Source of the DNA: Boswellia sacra
Taxonomy: Eukaryota > Streptophyta > Magnoliopsida > Sapindales > Burseraceae
Length of the DNA stretch: 64,000 bases
Assembly (NCBI GenBank): GCA_013180625.2
Contig: SNVD02011117.1
Span: forward strand, 496,001 to 560,000
Direction of reading: 5' to 3'
The notes under the pieces are model-generated. The model was not told the DNA's origin, ran no database searches, and worked only from the letters and a program-made list of their open reading frames with translations. This document shows, one piece after another, positions 12,735 through 24,972 of the stretch (the first letter of the stretch is position 1; each line of letters begins with the position of its first letter). The position numbers and the translations under genes were made by a program.

Positions 12735-12935
12735 CTCTTATATCAAAAAACCAAAATCTCTCTCTTCTCTTCCTTTCTTTTCCGCTTTAAAGTCTAAACC
12801 ATCGCTCATTTTGTTCCTCCACTTTCTTGACTCCATCAAATGACTTTAACTTTCTGTTCACAAACACAAACACAAACTCAAACTCTCTCTTCAAACAATT
12901 TATCGTCTTTTTTATTAATCTTCTCATCATACATC

Positions 12936-13775
12936 ATGGAGGAAAACGAAAATGAACGCCAAGAGGAAAATGAAAATTCACGGGAATTCAATTGTACTAA
13001 TCCCATGAAAGCAAAAACATTTTCCCATGCAGATGATGATGATGATGATGAATATTATCATCATTCTCTCTTTTCAACCCTCGTCACTTTGTACATTCTA
13101 ATTCTTCTTTACTCTCCTCATCATTTTACCTTCAAATTCATTTTCTCTCCGGTTCTCTTCATCACTATAATTCTCCTGCTGACGATCCTCCGGTTCGGTG
13201 CAACGCAGAAAGAGAAAACCAACAAACAACCCAACTGCACTTATACTACTACAACTACAACCGAAGCTGATCATCAGATATCTAAATTACATGATCATCA
13301 AGATCACGAATGGGTGACATGCACAGAAACCAGCTCATTCAAACCTGACCCGTCATTCGAAGACGCGTTCGTGGAGTGGAACGTGAGGGCTCCCTTGGAA
13401 GTCATTTACGAAGCGTGTGAAGGTGAAGAAGAAGAGCAAGAACAAGAAGAGAACAAAGATCCGAACAACAACAACCAGGAGGATCGGTCGGCGTTAATGA
13501 TTGACAGGTACCCATCTCTGTCTCTCTGTTACCCGTCGGATTCTGATAGCTCAGTAGAAGATGATTTTCTGGCGATTGGCAACTGGGGTTCGCCTGAAAG
13601 TGCGAGCTTTAAATGGGAAGATGAAGAAGATAGAGAAGGGTTGATAGAGATAGCTCTTGATGGAGTTCATAGCGACAACAACAAGAGAGAATTGGATTTG
13701 GAATTCGATGTGGGCAATTTTCATGGCGAGGAAGAGAATAACTTAATAGAGATTGATATTTTCAGCGGTGAATGA
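12936..13775 (+). CDS. Acidic protein with an N-terminal hydrophobic hairpin, function unknown
   Basis: A single-exon frame of 279 residues from the Met at 12936, which begins MEENENERQ. The same frame stays open upstream to an ATG at 12840 (311 residues), but the extra part is a Gln/Thr/Ser stretch that looks like translated leader. The 12936 ATG has G at +4. After an Asp run (DDDDDD), two adjacent hydrophobic stretches (TLVTLYILILLY and SPVLFITIILLLTIL) predict a membrane hairpin. The remaining roughly 180 residues are hydrophilic, with Glu/Gln runs and many acidic residues, and hold short conserved-looking patches such as FEDAFVEWNVRAPLEVIYE, DRYPSLSLCYPSDSDSS and NWGSPESASFKWE. I recognise no named family. 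A plant-specific membrane-anchored protein with a cytosolic acidic tail is the most that can be said. Confidence 0.72.
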   Translation: MEENENERQEENENSREFNCTNPMKAKTFSHADDDDDDEYYHHSLFSTLVTLYILILLYSPHHFTFKFIFSPVLFITIILLLTILRFGATQKEKTNKQPNCTYTTTTTTEADHQISKLHDHQDHEWVTCTETSSFKPDPSFEDAFVEWNVRAPLEVIYEACEGEEEEQEQEENKDPNNNNQEDRSALMIDRYPSLSLCYPSDSDSSVEDDFLAIGNWGSPESASFKWEDEEDREGLIEIALDGVHSDNNKRELDLEFDVGNFHGEEENNLIEIDIFSGE

Positions 13776-16578
13776 CGATTGAGAAATATTCTGGCGAGAG
13801 TTGAGTTGAGTTGAATTAATCGGAGATTAAAGATTAATTAAGGGTGATTAATTATGGTTAACTTTTTTGGGAGACAGTGTTGGTTTCGGGTTTTGGGTTT
13901 TGAATGTTTAATGAATTTTGATGATAGGATTTTGTTTACCGTTGTATTACGCCAATGTTCCAATGCAATTAATCACTAAATCCAAAGATTTAAGTAGAGT
14001 TGAATTGACTAATATATCCTTTCCTTTCCTTTTTGTCGTTGCGTCTATGAAGGGAAGAGCAAATGTTGGGTGATATGTTCAGAGCATAGGGAACACGTGG
14101 CAGTTTGATTGGAGTGAAAGTGAGTTTATAATTGGGTTCACCTGTTGAAACTTGAAAGTGGTGTTAATAAAAAGTAAAATGGTTGGATTGATAATTTTGA
14201 AAGAGATGTAACATACAAAAAGGAAGAAAAAAAAAAATACTGCCCATAAGTTGTGCTTACTTTCAATATTTAATTATTTCATTCAGTGCACAGTGACTCT
14301 TTTGCAAAATGATATCTTGTTTCCAGCTGTTGCCTTTCTCAATATCTTCTATCTTCTTCTTTTATTTTTTTTTCCTTTTATTTTCTGAAAATCATGTTTA
14401 TTGATTTAACCAATCGACAGTTTGGTCAAAATATATGAATGTAGAAATCGTCTGTTCCAATGTTGTTTGGTTGTTGCTGTTGTCATTATAAAACGCAATT
14501 GCGGCTGAAAGAGCTTAATGAAATCTAAGCCATAATTTTGATAATGATAGATTGAGGGTAATTTCGTGAGAGGGTTTCATTGATTCAGATTTGTATCATA
14601 GGAAATTACAAAAAAGGATGTGATAACATGTTCAATGAACAGTGGTTTTTGAATCAAAAGGGGTTAAGCTGGCAACATCATGCAAGCAAACCTATTTTGA
14701 ATGAAGAAAAAAATCAACCACCAATCTTCTCTGCAACTTAAGAACTAATTAATGCAAATCTTTAATAACTTCACTAAAAAATGCTGCCTTAAAACACTTT
14801 TGCTGTTAACGTTCTGCAGAATGGAATTCCGCATTCAGATTATTAATGAGGACAAAGGAGATCTCTTCATTCTTCTTGTTTTGACTCTTGACTCCCTCCT
14901 CAATTCATCAATTCTGTCCTCTCTTTTTCACTTTCATGTACATTGCATTTGCAGCTTTCACCTGCTCTTGCGTTCATCCAAGGAATTAATCAATATTTGA
15001 TTATCAGTCGATACTTTTATGTGCTAGGTTCCAAAAAATTATCTATATTTCATTAACATCACATCTTGCATCATGCATTAGTCATTTAACTTATTTGCCC
15101 TATAGTACAATGAATAATAACAGACATACAATCAAATTAAAAATTAAATTGATTGTAGACAATCTAATATGACATAATTTTATTAAATAAATTATTATAA
15201 CATTATCTAATTATTATAAATTCACTTATTCGATATTTGAGGAAGCTTCCGTTTTTTTCAAAATTTTAAGGCTATTTTGTCAAAGATCCTTAAAGAGAGT
15301 TGTCTCACACGAATAAGTATTCTCTGCTTGCCTACCTATGTTGGTTTTGTTGAAGGCCGTTCAAGCTTTTCTTGGACATAACATGGGTTTAGTTTTGTAA
15401 TGTTACATTATATAGAGTTGATTATATGTGTAATATTATTTTTTGAATATTTGCTTTGGATTTTGTACACCTACAAACTACCCATCAACAATCAAGTCTC
15501 TGTTCCTTTCTTGTTTGAATTATATAGGATAATCGAGTAAAGCACAGTTGCTGAATGGCTTGTTTCTTGAATTTCAGATGCAATGTCCCTTGGGAAATTC
15601 CTTATTTATTGTACCTGGTTCTATGTATTTGAACAAATCTTTTCTCCTCTTCTCTTGGCTATGGTTAATCACAAATGAACGCTTTCGCTCCTGTCATGCA
15701 ATGCATACGAGTTTCTTCTCGTTTTCCGTTTTGTTGTTACATTGCTCTCAAAAACCCAGATGGTTAAAGGGGCTGTATTCGCCAGACATAATCAAGTTAG
15801 GGCGTGCTAGGCCGGCCTGTGCTGCCTTGTTCGCCATTACTCACCCAATTTTCATTACGAAGAGCCCAATACTGATATACATAAAAGTCTTGGCCTGTTT
15901 AATTATGTATTTTATGTTTTTGTTTTAAAAATTTTTATTTGAATATAAGAATAAGAGGTATGTTTAAAAATATTGACACTTTTTACAAAAAAATTGAATT
16001 GTATAAAAATATATTTGATTATGTGTATTTTATGTTTTTATTTTAAATGAATTATAGGATAAAAATAAAAAATATATTTTTTTACTTTTATAATTATAAA
16101 ATAATTAAAATATAATATTTAATTATTAATATAAATTTATATTAAAAAAATAAATTTATTTTGAAATAAAAAGTAAGAAAAGACAAATTATATAAGTACA
16201 AGGTAGTTTGAAAATGAGAAAAAGTTGTTTTTGTTTTAAGAGATAAATGATTCAATGAAAATGTCTAATCAAATATGTACTAAATATTCTATGAGATTTT
16301 TGTTTGAGATGAAAACATTAAAAAAATAGAAAAAAATGGGTAAACATACAGGGATAATTTTAGGAGTTGTTCTATTCAAATCGTTTTCTAACGAGCAATG
16401 TTACTTTTACAGTTCACTTACAACCAACATTTCTTATAATTTGAGTTGTAAAAAATTCATTATGAGAGGAAAAAACAAAAATAAAAGGGTAATTATATAT
16501 TCAGTAGGATTTGGTCAATTCAGGTGATAGGAAGGGTTAGTTGTAAATGGATTATAAATGTAGTATTATTATTTTCTA
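13776..16578. other. Intergenic, no gene seen
   Basis: AT-rich DNA. The open plus frames at 14752-15000 and 15548-15928 show no domain. The segment 15930-16200 is extremely AT-rich. Confidence 0.5.
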
Positions 16579-17601
16579 AGGGCTATTTGTTTACATCACT
16601 TAAGACTTTTTAGATCTAAACATTTTTTAGGACTTAAATTATACCACTTAAAATGATATTTGTTTTTCATTTTACATACATCTTAAAAAAAGTGATAAAG
16701 CCATATCTTATTTTAATTTTGACTAATTTACCCTTTAATGAAAAGTTAATTTATTTATATATATAATTTTTACAAAACAAGATCACCAATATTTATCTCC
16801 TTTCATTGTTTATTTCATAGTTAATTAATTTAAACTATTTATGATTAAAATAAAAATATGTTATAATAAATTTATTTTATTTAATTATTTTCAAAGGTTG
16901 GATTTAATTTTATGGACTATAAATAATTAAAAAAAGTTGTAATTGGAAGAATTAAAAAATATTTAAAAAATCTAACAAAAGTTAGAGATGGTGTCAAAAT
17001 TATATCGTTTTGCTTGTCTAGGTTATGGTGGTAGGAGGAACCCCCATAGCTACCACTACGTCTTCTTTGTCTGGCGAATACAGAGAGCTTCTTCCCTATA
17101 TCGGTGATGTATTCTGGTACAGCCTCGACTTCACGGAGCAGAGAAAGAGGCCTCGACCCCGTTATATCACAGATCGTGAGCGTCGTCGCAACTGCTGTAG
17201 GTTTTGGCGTCTTCCCTCCCTGCAGGGGGCAGCATTTTTTGAGATAGAGGAGGAAGAAGAGCAGCCGTAGGAAAAAATTAGTGCAGCGCCGACGGTAGTG
17301 GCAACAATAGCGGCTGTTGAGAGTTTTTGGATTTCTCGTGGAGGGAAAGTGATGGTGGGGTTGAAGAAGTGGCGGCTAGGTTTCCATGTATAACAAATGA
17401 GATTTGTTTGGTTATGTATAACGAGGGGTATTAACAATATTTTATACTTTTCAGATGTTCCACGAGAAAATAAGTGATATTTTTTCACTTTTTTAATTCA
17501 GACAATAATCTCTTAAAATAAGTGATTAAATATTAAAACAAACAAAATTACCACTTGTTTATATTCAGATTCAGATTTTAGTGATAAAACAAACAACCAC
17601 T
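16579..17601. mobile_element. Probable non-autonomous DNA transposon (hAT-like) with GC-rich core
   Basis: The left end reads 'agggctatttgtttacatca' then 'cttaag'. The reverse complement of the right end reads 'agtggttgtttgttttatca' then 'ctaaaa'. This is an imperfect terminal inverted repeat of about 27 bases, of the T/G-rich kind seen in plant hAT-type elements. No clean 8-bp target duplication is visible. The flanks of the element are very AT-rich, but the middle (about 17030-17400) is GC-richer, with open frames on both strands (17025-17270 plus, 17162-17488 minus). That could be captured host sequence. No transposase is encoded. Confidence 0.45.
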
Positions 17602-20470
17602 AACTCTTCGATGCCCACTTCTAAATTCACCCAATAAAAAATTTTTAAATTTTAATTTTTTCTAATTGAACTCCAACTGATTCCCAAATTATGCTTTTAG
17701 CGTGCGAGTGAGTTTTTAACTTACTTCATGTTATATTTTAATGAAACTTTTTTTTTCTAAAGCTGATATTCACTAATGAAGTAATATTTAGAAAAAAAAT
17801 CACTTAAGATATTTTTATCGTGCAAATAAACTCCTATATCTCTCTTATTCATTATTATTCAAATTTATCTCTACATTAGTTTTGGAGATGATATATTTTT
17901 TTCTTTTACAGTTTTGATATAGCTCTTGATCAACCTTAACAAATTGAAAGGAAGAGTGAAACGAGGCGGGTTTAGATATTACGAACAAAATACTAGATTT
18001 TTAGGACAATAATTTTTCAATCAGCAAAAATAAGGATGGATCCCAAATGAAGGCGAGAGATAGAATATTTTTTTCGCAAAATAAAATATGATTGACTGCA
18101 TCCATCCTAATGTATGAATTAAAAAAAAAATCAAGAGAAAAGATTCAAGACTAATTTGTCTACGATTTGAAAAATAATATATACCAATCAAATCAAATTA
18201 GTAGTCAAAGGTTTGTTTGAGAGAATCGGGGTTTATAAAAGTTTAGTATAATTAACAAGAAACCATTGGTTATTAAATAAACTCATCCGCCATTCGGTAT
18301 TATTTGATAAAAAATATTTATTGACACCTTAGGTTTTGGTTAACTAACTTAGAGTAGAGATTTACAAAAATTAAAAAAATTTAATTCATATATTTTAACA
18401 AAAACTAACATTAACATCACTAAAAGTACTAATTTTATTAAACACAAAAGTTAAATTATTAGTTGTTAAAATTTATAGGTATAAGATAGTCAACTCCAAT
18501 CTTAGGGATTTTAAATTTTCTTATTCATGGACAAAGTATATCCATCCTAGCAATGACTTTCACTTTCTCAATTAATAATAAAGACAAAAAATTATTTATA
18601 ATTTTCGAAGCTAAAAGGTATTTTGTCCCGCCTTAAATTACTATTTCCTAATTAATTAAGGGTAATTAATCCCGATGGAAAGTGACGCGCGGCAGCATGC
18701 CGCATGTACTTTAGGAGTGATTTTACATCTCATGCCAGATCCATTGCGTATCACATTCACACAGCGGCACCAAACTTCAAATAATATTTGAATATATTAT
18801 TTCTTATTTTGATTGCTGGATTTAATATTAATTATGCTCTAAATTTATCATCGGTGTAAGGGATTGGTTTCTTTATCAAATCACATTGAATTCATTATAT
18901 TTTGACATATTAGACAAACATATATTTTAGATAATTAAGATGGTATCTATTATATTTATACTTCATATTAAAGGTCTATTAATTATATGGGTTACATTTA
19001 GTCTCAAATATATAATGTGCTTTAATGTAATCACCTAAAAATATTATGCAGATTAATGTTAAAACTTAAAATATAAAGATGACTCCATCTTATACCAATT
19101 TAATCAATTTTAATACTTTCCTTATTTCATCTCTATAATATATATTTTTTTTTACGAAGATGTGATTAATGATTATAGAAAATATATTAATACATCTACA
19201 CCATTCATTGATATGGATATGCGTATCTCAACTGATCTTTAAGAGCTATGAAAATTTAAATAAGTAGATAATCCTAATTTATAACTAAGTAATGAATAAA
19301 AAATAATCATTTCTTCTTGATCCTTGCTGATAAGCAAGCTAAACAACTGTAATTGATGAAAGCAAAAAATTAAATAAATAAAGGAGATTGTATTTGAATT
19401 GGACATAGTCATAGATCGTAAAGCATTCACATTGAGAAATAATAATAATAATAATAGGTTGAGATACGATTGAATTAATATAACTCAGGATGACCCCACG
19501 ATTCCCATGTTATCCATGTGAGAAATGTTCGATAAAAGCACTGAACCAGGCTGTTCAAAGTTCAGCAGCTCAATTCAGAAACAGACTAGCATTCTTCTAG
19601 AAATCTAGACCGCCGCATGTCATTTATTGGGCAAGCAAGCAAATTTTTGCGGAGTTTTCAAAATTACAACTCCCCTATATTTTGGCAGCCACCATTAATC
19701 TCCAGCGTGGTTTCAAAGTCAAATCATGTGATGTCAAAGCAACCACCTTCCGTTCGGTTTCGACCTCATGTTGCGCAGTCGCTTCTAATGCGTCAAGCAA
19801 ACGCCCATCCTTCAATTGGCAAACTATTCTTATTTGTCAGCTTGCTCGGTCAATCTACCTTTTCTCCACTTTTATCTATAATTTTCCAAATATGCAAACT
19901 TTTTAAATCTTTTCTTTTATATTCTACTAGTTTTCGTAATAACTTAAAACATTAACACTAATATTGTACAAAAATGCGCAAATTTTGTGAATATCATTGT
20001 CAAATCGTTTTTATAATAGAAATATAGTGAGGGTATGTAAAGTTTATGATTACAATATTAAAAAATAGAAATAAATAATTATTGGAGGATTTGATAGAGT
20101 ACCCTAAAATATAGACTCATTCAAGTTCAAAATTATATTGTACTTAAAATCTATGGAATTTATTTTTCAAATCCATTATATTAGGCAAGAATATCATGTT
20201 ATAAAAAAGAATCAAACTATAATTGTAGTTATAGAATGGCTAATGTTATATAATTTCAGTTTTACCCATATTCGAAGTCGTTTCACATTCTAAATATACG
20301 TCGTATTTGACGTCCTAATTAGAGGTTCGGTTTGATGATTAGGTGAAAATCACTGATCAAGCGGCCACGGAGTAATGAAACTTCAGCACGGTCCAATCAA
20401 CAGAAAATAACGAAGTCAAAATCTTTGTTATAATAAAAAAAGTACAGCGCTCTAGTCACCAAACTCGCAC
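17602..20470. other. Intergenic, AT-rich
   Basis: No gene supported. An (AAT)n run lies near 19438-19456. The plus frame 19617-19955 has no recognisable motif. Confidence 0.5.
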
Positions 20471-20479
20471 CCCGCAACA

Positions 20480-20485
20480 CACGTG
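20480..20485. promoter_or_regulatory. G-box (CACGTG) upstream of the NADH dehydrogenase gene
   Basis: A palindromic CACGTG in the context 'caacacacgtgccgcg' lies about 285 bases upstream of the ATG at 20766. A second ACGT core ('gcgacgtgacag') lies near 20538. Such motifs bind bZIP or bHLH factors and often sit in stress- or light-regulated promoters. Function here is inferred. Confidence 0.4.
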
Positions 20486-20765
20486 CCGCGTTCCTTGCCC
20501 GCCAAGCCAAGTGAACCAAGAAAACGGGAGGGGGAGGCGACGTGACAGCGAGTCTCGCACTTGCATTCAAACACAGCACGTTTCTTTCCTTCTCGCTTCC
20601 CACCTCTTTGGATTCTTCAATATACTCTTTTATTTCTCTGCCTCTCTTTATTTCCTGTCCTGTCCAACTCTTCTTCTAGCACATTGGAGAGCCAACGCTA
20701 CCTCTCTTTTGCTGTGTCGCGCATAGTCAGTCGGTGTTGTTCATCATCTTTGGAGATTCGTGAAA

Positions 20766-23700
20766 ATGCGAAGCTACAACTTCTTCGAGAGAGTTTCTAG
20801 AGCTTTCCATGATTATCCTTCGCTTTCTAAGTTGATTGTCGTCTCCACCGTTAGGTAACCTCTCTCTGCTTAATTAAAAGAAAAAAAACAGAGCATATGT
20901 TTTTTTTTTCTAATTTAAATTATAAGAATTTATTAATTTAGAATTTTTCTTGGACAATAAATAAGCAAAAGCAAAAATACTGAATTAATATCTTTAGAAA
21001 AATAAATTCAAATTTGAGGATGCAAGTATGAACTCTTTGCAACTGCTTAGGCTCTGCTACAGAATCTGTAGTCGTTGGTTGCGTAACCATAAAACAGAGA
21101 TTAAAACAAGACGGCAAGTCGTTTTTTTATTTTAATTTTCTTATTTGAATCTCTTAGTATTTAGGAATTGAGATTTAAGGAGAAGATCAGATTGATATGA
21201 GCAGGAATCCTGAAAAGTTGTTGAAGAAGTAAATTTTCATGTGTGGTTTGGCATTTGTTGATTTGCATGGTGTTACAGTGGCGGTGGTCTCATTGCTTAT
21301 GCTGAGGCAAACGCAAACGTGTCGGGTGATGCATATGCAGTTGCTTCGCCTGAAGCGGCTGTTAAGAAGAAGAAGGTGGTGGTCCTTGGAACCGGTTGGG
21401 CGGGAACGAGCTTCTTGAAGAATCTCAAAAATCCCACATACGATGTTCAGGTGATATCACCTCGTAATTACTTTGCATTCACCCCTTTGCTGCCAAGTGT
21501 TACATGTGGTACTGTGGAAGCTCGCAGCATTGTTGAACCAGTTCGAAACATAGTTAGAAAGGTAAAGGACTAAAGGAGATGAGCACATCGATAAATGATG
21601 GAACAAACTTCAGTTTTTGCTTCGTGGGTTACAGTTGTATTATTTTGTTTGAATTTTAGCTTAGTGATTATTTAGTTACGCATTTGGATCTGGTTATTGA
21701 CATTTTAAATATGTATTATAACAATGCTTTTTTTTTTTAAATTTTATTGAGCAGAAAAATGTTGACATTAATTTCTGGGAAGCCGAATGTTTCAAGATTG
21801 ATGCACAAAATAAGAAAGTTTATTGTCGATCTATTCAAAACAGCAATTTGAATGGACAAGAAGAATTTGTTGTGGACTTTGACTACCTTGTAATTGCCAT
21901 GGGAGCTCGTCCTAACACATTCAATACGCCTGGTGTAGAGGAGAATTGCCATTTCTTGAAGGTAACTTTCTTGCATTTCTTGTTGGTTTACTGTTGAGTA
22001 GATAACTATATTCCTATCTTTGTCTCCATTTGTAAAAAATGCTTCCTGTCATTTAAGATGCAGCTAAGACCAAAGGTAAATTTCCAGGAATTTGCAACTG
22101 ATAACTCAATTGTCTTAGAAATTTGGTTATATGAAACAAGTAAATTGACGTCGGTCTGTGAATTTTTTTTTTAAGTATTTTAACCCTCCAGGAAATGCTC
22201 TTCTTTCATGCAGGAAGTTGAAGATGCTCAGAAAATTCGGAGGACTGTCATAGATAACTTTGAGAAGGCAAGCCTTCCAAATCTAAGTGAAGAAGAGAGA
22301 AAGAGAATTCTTCATTTTGTGGTTGTTGGTGGTGGCCCAACTGGTGTGGAATTTGCTGCTGAGCTTCATGATTTTGTAAATGAGGATTTAATGAAGCTAT
22401 ATCCTATGGTTAAAGATTCAGTAAAAATTACACTTCTTGAAGCGGCAGATCATATTCTGAACATGTAAGAATCTGAACTTTTACACTCTCTGTCCGTTTT
22501 CAAGTTTTACTTGTTGCATATTTGAAACTCTGTTATAACATGAAACCCTGGTTTGTCAAATTTAATATATTTGTCCGAGCAACTATGAAGTTACTGGGAG
22601 TGTACCATCATTTCCTAAAATTGAAATGGGATTTATGTTGAACAAGGGCTTGCGGCTGGTGATCAGATCAAGTTTGAATGATGATTCTTAAATTATAAAT
22701 TTGTGGGAGTGTCATATATGAAAACTATGATTAATCATGAGTAATGCCAGTCCTTGCTGGGATTGGAGTAAAAAAATTGCAACAAATCCATCCGTCGAGC
22801 AATTAAAAATTCGAAATGCCACCTATGAGAGCCTTGTAGTTCATTATCTCCCATGCTTATATGTCTTTTTTGCTTTAAAATATATTGTTCTGAGGAATTA
22901 TTTGCTCCTCTTTAATCCTAAACTAGGATACAGGAAATCAATGGAGACATTATTTTGCTTTGAACTGGTCTATTGTTTGCAACACTGTAAAGGTCTGTAT
23001 TAGCAGGAAGATTAGAAATTAAAGTTGATCTCATGCTAATTGGACTGCACTCTAATAGAAGTTCAAAACAGGGTGGGGATAGGAAGTATATAGAAGTTTG
23101 TTCAACTGTGGGTCTGAGATTATGAATCCGATTCTTATTAATGATTGTATGTAACAATAAAATTGCTGAATCTCAAATTTTAGATCACTTGTATCAGATG
23201 CTAAACCTAACAGTCATTTTTTTTACCATTTCCTTAAAGGTTGCTCATTTTTGTGGAATTTCTTTTTGCAGGTTTGACAAAAGAATCACAGCTTTTGCTG
23301 AGGAGAAGTTCCAGAGAGATGGAATTAATGTGAAACTAGGGTCAATGGTTGTGAAAGTAACTGATAAAGAAATTTCTACTAAAGCAAGAGGAAACGGTGA
23401 AACTTCTTCGATGCCATATGGAATGGTTGTATGGTCGACTGGCATTGGAACTCGCCCTATTATAAAGGATTTTATGAACCAAATCGGTCAGGTGTGTTAG
23501 TTATGGAGCTAGGAACTTAACATAAATTTCTTAGGGTCCTTCGCTGTCATGGAAATTCTATGTTTTTCAGTTGTGATTTGAAAATCTTGTTCCCATAAAG
23601 TATTCTTTATTGTTCATCTTGTTGACTGAACAAACATTTTTTCATGTGAACACAGACAAATAGGCGTGCCTTAGCTACCGATGAGTGGCTACGAGTCGAG

Positions 23701-24972
23701 AAATGTGATAGCATTTACGCACTTGGTGATTGCGCGACAGTAAACCAGCGGAGAGTCATGGTATCTGCGCTCTCTTCTTCAGTTCACATTTAAAAATTGT
23801 AGCGCATGCATCTAAGAGTATTATCATTATAGATTTTCCTACTATTCTCTTTTAACATTTTCTATCTTCTTAAAAAATTAACTGCACTACGATAACTTTG
23901 GTCGCTTAAACAACTCATGAGTAATTCTTCGATCCATAACCTTTTGATGAGCTAGAGGTTTTATTTCCCGCCAATACATTCGCCTTTTCATTAATCACTA
24001 TCTGTCTCCTATTCTCCATTCAGGAAGATATTGCTGCAATATTTAGCAAGGCAGACAAGGACAAATCTGGAACGCTCACAGCCAAAGAATTCCAAGAAGT
24101 CATTAAGGACATATGCGAAAGATACCCACAAGTCGAGCTTTATCTGAAGAACAAGAAGATGCGTGATATTGCTGATTTGTTGAAGAATGGCAAAGGTGAC
24201 GTTTTTAAAGAAGCCGTTGCACTGAATATTGAAGAATTTAAAAAAGCACTTTCTGAAGTGGATTCTCAGATGAAAAATCTCCCAGCAACAGCACAGGTGA
24301 TGCACTGATTTCACTACAGCATAGTCTTCTAATGATATCTTCCAGACACAGCCTACTTAAATATTCCACATTTGTCTTAACGTTCAGGTCGCAGCTCAAC
24401 AAGGTGCATATCTTGCCAGGTGCTTCAACCGTATGGAGGAGTGTGAAAAAAACCCAGAAGGACCTATCAGGTTCAGGGAATCAGGTCGCCATCGGTTTCA
24501 GCCATTTAGGTAACTTTGACTCTTCTCTCTGTCTCTGTATGGTTCCGGATGAGATGAACTAAGCTTCTGGAGCTTTACTTCATTTGGGTTAATTTTTTAA
24601 GCAAAGTTTGGTTCTTAACAATCATAGGAATTGTTTTTCTTATATGTTTTTGCGGTGATTATGCAATCAGGTATAGGCATTTAGGACAATTTGCTCCTTT
24701 GGGAGGGGAGCAGACTGCAGCACAACTTCCTGGGGATTGGGTTTCAATAGGCCATAGCTCACAGTGGCTATGGTATTCTGTCTATGCAAGGTAAATTTTC
24801 TTCTCAGCTTGATATTGCATGGCAGCAGGGGGTTTTGACTCTAATTTTTTTTTTTTTTTTTTTTTGGTTGCTTTAAACATTAAGCAAGCTAGTGAGTTGG
24901 CGCACAAGGGCATTGGTCATATCGGACTGGATGAGGCGTTTTATCTTCGGGAGGGATTCAAGTGGCATTTGA
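20766..24972 (+). CDS. NDB2: External alternative NAD(P)H-ubiquinone oxidoreductase, mitochondrial (NDB2-like)
   Basis: Ten exons: 20766-20854, 21279-21561, 21755-21961, 22214-22464, 23272-23491, 23656-23760, 24024-24296, 24388-24509, 24671-24790, 24885-24972; 585 residues, the usual length for plant NDB proteins. Type II dehydrogenases of this group oxidise cytosolic NADH at the outer face of the inner mitochondrial membrane and pass electrons to ubiquinone without pumping protons. The N terminus is basic and hydrophobic, followed by [12 protein letters not shown] as in NDB2. The FAD motif GTGWAG is at 67-72. The second dinucleotide motif GGGPTG is at 232-237 and its acidic strand end is Glu269 (LLEA); Glu there fits NADH rather than NADPH, for which NDB1 has Gln. 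A canonical EF-hand loop, [12 protein letters not shown], is at 396-407 and predicts Ca2+ control. The protein ends RDSSGI. All introns are GT-AG. Which of NDB2/3/4 is the closest relative is not decided. Confidence 0.93.

Noticed and set aside
15548..15928. 126-codon plus frame
   Set aside because: Hydrophobic but without motif, homologue or promoter; composition fits a chance frame in AT-rich DNA.
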